Origin: Gliomastix tumulicola | Lineage: Eukaryota > Ascomycota > Sordariomycetes > Hypocreales > Bionectriaceae | Assembly: GCA_001599755.1 (NCBI GenBank) | Contig: BCHX01000008.1 | Coordinates: 682,001 to 746,000, forward strand | Length of the DNA: 64,000 nt | Direction: 5' to 3' | Shown: positions 56,678 to 64,000 of the stretch, one piece after another | How the letters are laid out: each line of letters opens with the position of its first letter | How positions within the stretch are numbered: the first letter of the stretch is position 1 | Program-made: the position numbers and the translations under genes | The notes under the pieces: model-generated | Databases searched by the model: none | What the model was told of the DNA's origin: nothing | What the model saw: the letters and a program-made list of their open reading frames with translations, nothing else

Positions 56678-57023
56678 GAGGAAACGGGAACGGTAGTACG
56701 TTACGGCAGTACACATTTGTGGTTTATATACATTATGGATTGCGGTTATTTTCTTTACGTAGTCACCTCACCTGTGTTGCTGATGGCAAACGTGCCACGT
56801 TTGCCACTTCTTTTAACTGCCATTACACGTCTTCGCCCTTCAAAATCACTATCCCAGGTGTGTTCTCTCAAGTTCGATTTCTCGCAGTGATACTATCCAC
56901 CTTAATAGTACGACGCCCTCTAACTCTGCGCGACACCTCTCCTCCATCTCTCTATCTGTAACCGCCCCCGCCTCCCACCACCCAGCTGTGAAGAGATATA
57001 AGAGCTGCATTCGTCTTTCCGGA
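56678..57023. other. Convergent 3' intergenic
   Basis: 346 bp between convergent stop codons. No gene seen. Confidence 0.6.
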
Positions 57024-60000
57024 TTAGTCAGCAGACGCGTTCTCGGCTTGTATCTCATGCCAGGATCGGGAAATCACCCCCAGGTCGCGCGCGGTTTGCT
57101 CCCGGCGGCGGATCTGCTGATCGACCATCGCTCTGTGCTTCTGCTCCAGCTCAGGATACCGGACAAAGTTGTCCCTCATCTGCTGAATGTGGCTTTGTAT
57201 GACTTCACGCATGGCGCCGTGGCGTGCGCGTATGATTGCCCCCTCATATCCCGTGTGCCCTGGATCTGCGCTGAGTCCACCAACTTTGAGTAAGAGATGG
57301 GTTGCATCAAGTCGGCCAGCCCGTACACTGTTGTCTAGCGGTGAATTCCCGTAAAGATACCATTTTTCTCCCCAGGCAATGGCCGTGTAACGGGTGTCAT
57401 TCGGATCAACTCCGTGCTCAAGGAACAGGCGAAGAGTCTCAAGGTCCCCGCGCTTCGCAACAGTTTCCAATGGTGTATATCCGCTAGAGTCCTGAGCGTA
57501 GCAGTCGGCACCTTGATCTACGAGAAATCGGATCAAACGCTGGCGTTCTTCTGCTTGCTCGCTCGTCAATGGTCTGTATGAGCAAACGGCTTCGAGGGGT
57601 GAGCTTCCCCCGCCACTCGCCCGCCCATCAATATCTGCGCCTCGATCGAGCAAGACCTGAACGAGTCTCAGGTTGCAAATGGATGCAGCGGCTCGCAAAG
57701 GTGTTCTGTGCCAACGCAGCGACAAGAAATTGATGTCTGAAGCATCACTCACAAGCTTTTCAATGGCCTCACTGCCTGCTCCTCTCTCAATGGCATCTGC
57801 GAGTAGAAAGCCAGTGTCAAAGTCTTCATAGCGTGACCGCAGGGTTTCTAGCAGGCGTTGGTCGCAAGTGATCTTATGGCCCCAACTCGCGAAGAGTTTG
57901 TTTCGCTCGGAATCTGATAGCCTGGCCATTTCGTGGGGCAAATCGACGATCAATGCGAAATAATCCCCTCCTGTATGGTTGTCCCGAGCAACCGAGTCAA
58001 GGAGCTCATATGAGCTTAAGTCGGAAGCTTCCAATCTAAGCTGAGCGCCCTTGCCGTGAAGAAACCGAATCATTTGTATATCTAGCAAGGGGTAATAGTC
58101 GAGAACACGAGGTTCAAGTGGACTGGAGCTCTCAACGTCAACACCTTTAACCTCCCGGCAATTGTTGGCTGCACCAATAAGGGTATAGAGAGAAGGGGAA
58201 TCTCTCGATGGAAACTCGGAGGCAATGCTCACCCCATTATCGAAAAGCCACTGCACTGCCTCATAGTTTCGCAGCCTAACAGCCTCTAGGAGCGCAAACT
58301 TGCCATCTTGTGGTATGTCGGCCCCATGGCTGGCCAATATCTCCAACAAATGGATACCACTCCGACCGACTGCCAGCTGAAGGGCATGCTTGCAAATAGT
58401 GGCTCCATTGCGGAGGAGATGAGACAAAAGGAATTGTAAGTCCTCGTCGAAGCCGAAGTTTCTTGCACTCGCTATGACTCGTCGTAGAAGAAGGCTTACA
58501 CCCCCGGCGTTTTGAACCACATTCGAGTTTATAGCAACATCATACCCAATGAGTAATCGAAGAGTGCGCGTGTTGACCCTGTCGATTCGATGGAGAAAGC
58601 CGCTGATGTCGACAAAGAACTGCTCAGCGAGAAGCATTTCCAGAACATGTGGTGCCGGTCGAGACCGAGTCCCGAAATATCGATCCAATCCGTCATTACC
58701 TCCATCCAAGAGCGCCTTCAATATACCTGATCTCGTGGCTGCTTGCGTAGAGTTATGGGCTTTGGAATAAGTCTGTAGATAGTTGAAAAGTTGTTCCTCC
58801 CAATATAGACTAAGCTCCAGATGGGTAGGGAGCCACTCTAAAGGCGTGAGGCTGATCTTGTGGAAGTCGTGAAGTCCCGAACTATGCTTGCCAAAGTCTT
58901 TAGTCATCCAGAAGTAGGGCGCATCGACATTAGCACCAGCTTGCAGGAAAAGGCGAAGTGCTATCATGTGAGAGCCCAGTTTTTGAGACCACGTAGTTCT
59001 CGAGAAGAATTGCAGTCCATCTTCTGGATCCGTTCTCCAGGATTTCGCTATGTCTGTCTCAATGAGCTGAAAAAGCAATCGGAATTGAGAGCCTATCCCC
59101 ATTGTTTCGGTGGAACCTGGGGGCGGTAGAGATAGGTCTGCTTCTTCAAGTTCACAGTTCTGCAAGAGAAGCTGAACCGAGTCCCATGCCTCCACGTTAA
59201 TCGCAGCTATAATCGCTGTCTGATATGGTATGGGTCCTGCGAAACGTCGTACCCAGCCTGGATGGGCACCTTTTGCGAGTAGCTTTTGGATCAAGGCGGC
59301 GCTTCCAGATTTAGCAGCAGCAAATAGAACATGGTCGTTCATGATAGGCTTTATCCAGTCGAAATGCTGATCCAAAATCGTCTCAATGAGAAAGGCTAGT
59401 GCTTCGCCACCATTCACCTCGTCAGCTCGTCTCACAGCGTTCTCCCAAATAGCTCTGATGGAGAAGCTGTTGCTCGCGAAGACAGCTGAGACAATTTTCC
59501 GGGGTACGCGCTTTGCGAGCAGTTCAAGAAGGTCGTCCCATTGAAGCACCACACCAGTTTCGTATTTCCGGCGGATAAAGTTGTTTGATGCCAGATACAC
59601 CAGCCAGTTCAAAACGTGGTACGCATCGAACTCGGTCGATAGCTCCGTGAATGAGCGATGGATCGAATCAGGCAAGAATTGGCCGGGAAATCGAGTGTCG
59701 GCAATTCGTCCAAGCCAGCGGCCACCAACAAAACGGCCTGTGATATGACCAAGGAAGTCGTCTTTTGGCATGAGGGCGTATACTGTGCTGCCGTCAACTT
59801 CGCTTGCGCCATAAACCTCGTTGGGTCCCAATATCTGTGCTGCCTAGCTGTCAGTGGACTGTCTCACATTTTTCGTTTGACCCACAGCTTACCAAGGTAC
59901 TCAAGTCGATTTATGTTCCAAGGAATGCTCTCGGTTTGGACTCGAATAAACCCGCAGAAGGCCTCACGTGTGTCAGCAGCCACAGCATCCAACCACCCGC

Positions 60001-60602
60001 GTTGAAAACCCGAAGCATCTGTGCGGATCGCCATCGTAGTAGTTACTGCCGACTCATTGCCACAATGGATAAGCGGCGTTCGTGGCTGTAACTCTGTAGG
60101 CGGCAGTGCTCGCATTTTCAAAGCAGCTGGGAGCGTCAAGTCTTCGGGGAAAAGAATGTTAGTCTCCAACATCACATGATTGAATAATTCTCAAGAAGAT
60201 ACAGACGTACTTCGCGGTAGAGGCAGGTCGCGTCTCCTTCGGAACTCCTTCCAAACCTTGCTCCATGGATAGAGCAGGTCGTCGTTGGCGTACAAATCAA
60301 ATGGGGTCTCTCCTCGTCTTTCGTATTCGTAGTACAGGAGCCGCCATTGTTCCTTCTTGAGTCTTTTCATGATCCCAAGCCGATCTCTGAGGGTGGTTTC
60401 CCAAGTGGAGAGTCTTTGTGCCACCAAAGTCAGCGGATAAGACGATATACCTGAATTGCTAATCAGATGGGCGAACGTACTTGATGTCTGGGAATGCATA
60501 TCGATCCTCCATAATCTTCTTGACCTCCTTCAACGTCTTCCTCTCCGTCACATAGAGACGCCGGATGGTGGCCACATGCCGAGCCCAGAGGGAGTCGTCC
60601 AT
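57024..60602 (-). CDS. Clr5-domain ankyrin-repeat protein
   Basis: This 1129-residue protein has exons 60602-60481, 60413-60211, 60141-59893 and 59839-57024. The N-terminus is a Clr5 domain: WARHVATIRRLYVTERKTLKEVKKIMEDRYAF, then LSTWETTLRDRLGIMKRLKKEQW. Residues about 160-600 have scattered ankyrin-like units (VLFAAAKSGSAALIQKLLAKGAHP, FALLEAVRLRNYEAVQWLFDNGVSI). The best units are C-terminal: TPLRAAASICNLRLVQVLLDRGADIDG, RLIRFLVDQGADCYAQDSSGYTPLETVAKRGDLETLRLFLEHGVDPND, and SPLDNSVRAGRLDATHLLLKVGGL. In fission yeast Clr5 concerns heterochromatin; in filamentous fungi the domain often leads ankyrin proteins of unknown role. Confidence 0.85.
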
Positions 60603-61588
60603 CGTGGCGGTGAGCACACCAGAGATGGGCACCGGTAGGTCAGGCGAGGGTTTGGATGAACAGTGGCGTTTGAGTAAACTATGAGAATCTATCTCCGTCG
60701 AGAGCAGGGCAATTAAGATCAACAAATAGAAAATCGACGAAGGAATAGTATAGACAGTGTGGATTGGGGATAATGGATGACGAAGGAGAGCGGGAGAGGT
60801 GGCAGGTTTTATACCACACAGCAAAAGTGCAAACAATGCAACACTCTGTCATGCGGAACCCCCATCCCGCTGTGTTTTGGCCTGGTTAGGCTTACGAAAT
60901 ATGCACTTCCGGTGCCTAATTGTTGAGGCGATCAGGTTCTGGACAAACATATGGCTCTGGCCTCCGAAGCCCGGGAGAGCCTTGCCAGATCTGGACTAGA
61001 CAAATATCGATGCCCAGTGACAATGCCATCATTTAGATAAGCTGAATTCGCTTGTGTGAAGGGGGTGAGGGTCTAAAGTCCCCTTGGGCCAATAGTAGAT
61101 GCCAAATCACGCCCTGTTCAGGTTGTGGACAAGACCATGTCCCGAGAGTGAGGCAACACCGAAGACTGGGGACTTTTGACGCCTGAGTGGGTTCAATCGT
61201 GCAGGAATTGTGTACATGGCTGCCCCGCATGGTCTGCTGTAAGCTGTGCTGACCTCCAAAGGCGGCGGCAGATGCCTCCAACACCGCCACTGGATCCTCT
61301 CTATCCGCCTTGCTTGGTGCCCAGGCCCCTAGAGCCCGGTAGAAGCAGCATGGCAAGGAGGCGATTGCGCAGAGATCGGTACGGCTTGAATGCGATTGAG
61401 GTAGCCTGAATCATCATTGGTGGCTGGCTTTTAGGCGCGACGGCCCGGACTATTGAGTTCTTCTGGGAACGAAGAGCCAATATCAACACTATACAGGTAC
61501 ATGTACTCATGATCTTTCGATGAAGTCAAGACGAGGATTTATTAATCAGAAATCGCGTTCACAATAACTACCGAGACATGACACTTCC
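60603..61588. other. Intergenic, no supportable gene
   Basis: 986 bp between two minus-strand genes: promoter of the Clr5 gene and 3' region of the PEP synthase gene. Open frames of about 100 codons on the minus strand have no family resemblance. Confidence 0.6.
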
Positions 61589-64000
61589 CTACTCCCCATC
61601 CACGCCATCGCCATTTGATGCCTCTTGCTCGGCTTCAAACACATGTCTCTTCACCGCCACAAAACTGTCCGGGCTCACTGATATCGAGTTGATACCTGCC
61701 CTGACCAACATCCGCGCAAATTCAGGGTGATCACTCGGGGCCTGGCCGCATATCCCAATCTTGCAGCCAAACCTTCGCGCGACCGAGATGACATGCCTAA
61801 TCATCCACTGCACTGCTCTGTCCTGCTCATCAAACAGATCCGCCAGCTCCCCCGAGTCTCTGTCCACGCCCAGTGTCAGCTGTGTCAGGTCATTAGACCC
61901 GATCGAGAACCCGTCGAAGCACTGCGCAAAGGATGAGGCCAGGATCACGTTAGACGGGATCTCGCACATGACATAGACCTCGAGCCCCCGCTCTCCCCGC
62001 TTGAGCCCGTTGTCTGCCATGACGTTCAGGACCTTGCTCGCCTCGTTCACGGTGCGGCAGAATGGAATCATGACGATAGCGTTCGTGAAACCGAGAGTCT
62101 CGCGGAGCTTCTTGATAGCGCGGCACTCCAGTTCGAAACCCTCTCGGTAGCGAGGCGAGTAGTACCGCGAGGCTCCGCGGAAGCCAAGCATGGGATTCTC
62201 CTCCTGCGGTTCAAAGTCAGCGCCACCAATCAAGCCCGCATACTCGTTCGTCTTGAAGTCACTCAGGCGGATGATGGCGGGCTGAGGATGGACGGCAGCA
62301 CACAGCGCCGCGAGGCCCTGCGCAAGCTTGTCGACAAAGTAGTCTGGCTTGCTCTGGTATCCAATGGTGAGCTGCTCGATCTTGTTCCTGACTGTTGTAT
62401 CTCTGAGCGAGTCAAAGTGCACCAGCGCCATGGGGTGCACTTGGATGGCGTTTGACACCACGAACTCCATGCGTGCGAGGCCGATGCCGTCCGCCTTGAG
62501 TCGCCACCAGCGGTATGCTGCCGCCGGATTGGCAAGGTTGAGCATGATGCTAGTTCTCGTGCTTGCGATCTTACTCATGTCCACAATCTCAGTCTTGATC
62601 TCGGCAAAGCCCTCGTAAATGAAGCCCTCGTCACCCTCAGCACAGGAGAGAGTGACGTCTTGACCTGTATGGAGGACATAGGTGGCATTTCCTGTGCCCA
62701 CAACAGCTGGGAGACCCAACTCGCGGCTAACAATGGCGGCGTGAGAAGTTCTTCCCCCACTGTCCGCTATGATCGCTGCCGCCCGCTTCATAATTGGTAC
62801 CCAGTCGGGGTCTGTTGCCTCCGTGACCAGGATAGATCCATCGACGAATTTGTCAATGTCCTTGGCGTGCTCAATGATGCAAAGCCGTCCCGACACGGCC
62901 GCGTCACCGATGGACAACCCCTTTGTCAGGAGTTTTCCCCGACTGCCAATCTTGTAAGTCTTGAAGTACCCAGGGTCTCTGCGCGAATGAACCGTTTCCG
63001 GTCGAGCCTGGACGATGAACAGTTCGCCTGTGTGACCGTCCCTCGCCCACTCCATGTCCATTGGTATCCCATAGTGCTTCTCAATCTTGCAAGCCCAACG
63101 AGCCAGTTTCAAGATCTCTTCGTCGCTCAAGACAAGAGTTGCACGTTCGGCCTTTGATGTCGGTGCATTGCGCGTCGGTGGCTGTCCCGGTGTGCCTAGA
63201 ACCATCTTGACCGCCTTGTCGCCTCGTTTCCTCTGCACAATGGGGACCAGGTCCTCGTCCGACAACAGAGGCTTGAATACCTGGTACTCGTCCGGGTTGA
63301 CGGTTCCCTGGACGATGTTCTCGCCGAGGCCCCAGGCGGCGTTGATGAGCACCATCTTATCGAAGCCGCTCTCCGTATCAATTGAGAACATGACTCCAGA
63401 CCCTCCCAGGTCAGAGCGCACCATGCGCTGTACGCCGATGGACAATGCAACTCCAAGATGGTCGTATTCTTGAGTCTGGCGGTAACTGATCGCGCGGTCT
63501 GTGAAGAGTGAGGCGTAGCACCGTCGGCAGGCACTGAGCAGGTCCTCCGTTCCCGAGATATTCAGGAACGATTCCTGCTGCCCGGCGAAGCTTGCGTCCG
63601 GTAGGTCCTCGGCCGTAGCACTAGACCGCACAGCAACGCGCAAGTTTTGGACCCCGGCCTCCTCGGATAATTTTTCATATGCGGCCGTAATAGCATTTGA
63701 GACGTCTACCGGCCAGTCCCCACGGAGGAAGAGCTTTCTGATATCACGGCCTGTCTCGGCGAGCGTCGCCTTGCCCGACGTCCACTCGTCGATCAGGGAG
63801 GATATATCGCTCTCAATGCTATTTGCGTCGATAAAGTCCCAGTATGCCTTGGCTGTTGTGGCAAATCCCGGTGGCACGCTGATCCCCTCGTCACGCAGGT
63901 TGGCGATCATCTCACCAAGCGACGAGTTCTTCCCACCAACGGTTCCCACGTCGGCGCGAGTGAGATGCTCAAATCGACAGACATAGATCTGCGTGAAACC
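61589..64000 (-). CDS. ppsA: Phosphoenolpyruvate synthase, 5' partial
   Basis: One uninterrupted frame of over 800 codons reaches the right window edge (first readable codons GFTQIYVCRFEHL); probably fewer than about 25 residues are missing. Domain order is that of bacterial PpsA. The ATP-grasp domain has VGGKNSSLGEMI, PPGFATTAKAYWDF, VAVRSSATAEDLPDASFAGQQESFLN and MDMEWARDGHTGELFIVQARPETV. The swivel domain holds the phospho-carrier His in GGRTSHAAIVSRELGLPAVVG. The PEP/pyruvate barrel has RLSDFKTNEYAGLIGG, NPMLGFRGASRYYSP, EIPSNVILA, GSNDLTQLTLGVDRDSG and GICGQAPSDHPEFARML with the catalytic Cys. It makes PEP from pyruvate and ATP. The enzyme is uncommon in fungi, and the lack of introns fits bacterial origin (inference). 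Confidence 0.93.
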   Translation of the reverse strand, partial: GFTQIYVCRFEHLTRADVGTVGGKNSSLGEMIANLRDEGISVPPGFATTAKAYWDFIDANSIESDISSLIDEWTSGKATLAETGRDIRKLFLRGDWPVDVSNAITAAYEKLSEEAGVQNLRVAVRSSATAEDLPDASFAGQQESFLNISGTEDLLSACRRCYASLFTDRAISYRQTQEYDHLGVALSIGVQRMVRSDLGGSGVMFSIDTESGFDKMVLINAAWGLGENIVQGTVNPDEYQVFKPLLSDEDLVPIVQRKRGDKAVKMVLGTPGQPPTRNAPTSKAERATLVLSDEEILKLARWACKIEKHYGIPMDMEWARDGHTGELFIVQARPETVHSRRDPGYFKTYKIGSRGKLLTKGLSIGDAAVSGRLCIIEHAKDIDKFVDGSILVTEATDPDWVPIMKRAAAIIADSGGRTSHAAIVSRELGLPAVVGTGNATYVLHTGQDVTLSCAEGDEGFIYEGFAEIKTEIVDMSKIASTRTSIMLNLANPAAAYRWWRLKADGIGLARMEFVVSNAIQVHPMALVHFDSLRDTTVRNKIEQLTIGYQSKPDYFVDKLAQGLAALCAAVHPQPAIIRLSDFKTNEYAGLIGGADFEPQEENPMLGFRGASRYYSPRYREGFELECRAIKKLRETLGFTNAIVMIPFCRTVNEASKVLNVMADNGLKRGERGLEVYVMCEIPSNVILASSFAQCFDGFSIGSNDLTQLTLGVDRDSGELADLFDEQDRAVQWMIRHVISVARRFGCKIGICGQAPSDHPEFARMLVRAGINSISVSPDSFVAVKRHVFEAEQEASNGDGVDGE

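Noticed and set aside
56995..57002. ATATAAGA as TATA box
   Set aside because: It lies in a convergent 3' region with no plus-strand gene downstream.

Overview
The window is from a filamentous ascomycete (Pezizomycotina, most likely Sordariomycetes). Genes carry short introns of about 45-115 bp with GTRNGT-type donors and CTRAC/CTAAC branch sites close to the acceptor, there are no operons, and protein families such as Zn2Cys6 regulators, HET, DUF6536, OrsD-type fingers and Dal5-type transporters are fungal. All gene models below were spliced by hand from donor, branch and acceptor signals and checked for phase. No ribosomal RNA, tRNA, CRISPR array or intact transposon was seen.

0-13.5 kb: the 3' part of an isochorismatase-like hydrolase; a DUF6536 membrane protein; a small metabolic group made of a Zn2Cys6 regulator divergently paired with a dienelactone-hydrolase-like enzyme, followed by a zinc-independent MDR oxidoreductase; a regulator with an OrsD-type zinc region; and a CorA-like membrane protein. 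13.5-21 kb: an allorecognition-like locus. A 1222-residue protein joins a degenerate alpha/beta-hydrolase domain, an NB-ARC-type STAND ATPase and a C-terminal HET domain with a membrane segment. It is convergent with a fungal membrane protein of unknown role. 22-26 kb: two DUF985 cupin genes, one cytosolic and one secreted, flank a multi-span membrane protein. 25.7-31.2 kb is 5.5 kb with no supportable gene. At 31.2 kb lies a secreted sphingomyelinase-D-like phospholipase.

33-53 kb looks like an uncharacterised catabolic or specialised-metabolism cluster. It holds three Dal5-type transporters, a divergent isopropylmalate dehydrogenase paralogue head-to-head with a short-chain dehydrogenase, a C2H2/Zn2Cys6 hybrid regulator, a succinate-semialdehyde-type aldehyde dehydrogenase, a PsiD/phosphatidylserine-decarboxylase-type decarboxylase and a cyclase-family hydrolase. 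A 14-bp word, CGGAGCGTGCCACA, occurs in two of its promoters. A plausible theme is import of a small carboxylate or amino-acid-like compound, decarboxylation, and oxidation of the resulting aldehyde or hydroxyacid; the substrate is unknown.

54-64 kb: a protein with two copies of an unknown 90-residue domain, an L-lactate-dehydrogenase-like enzyme, a Clr5-ankyrin protein, and a nearly complete bacterial-type phosphoenolpyruvate synthase that runs off the right edge.
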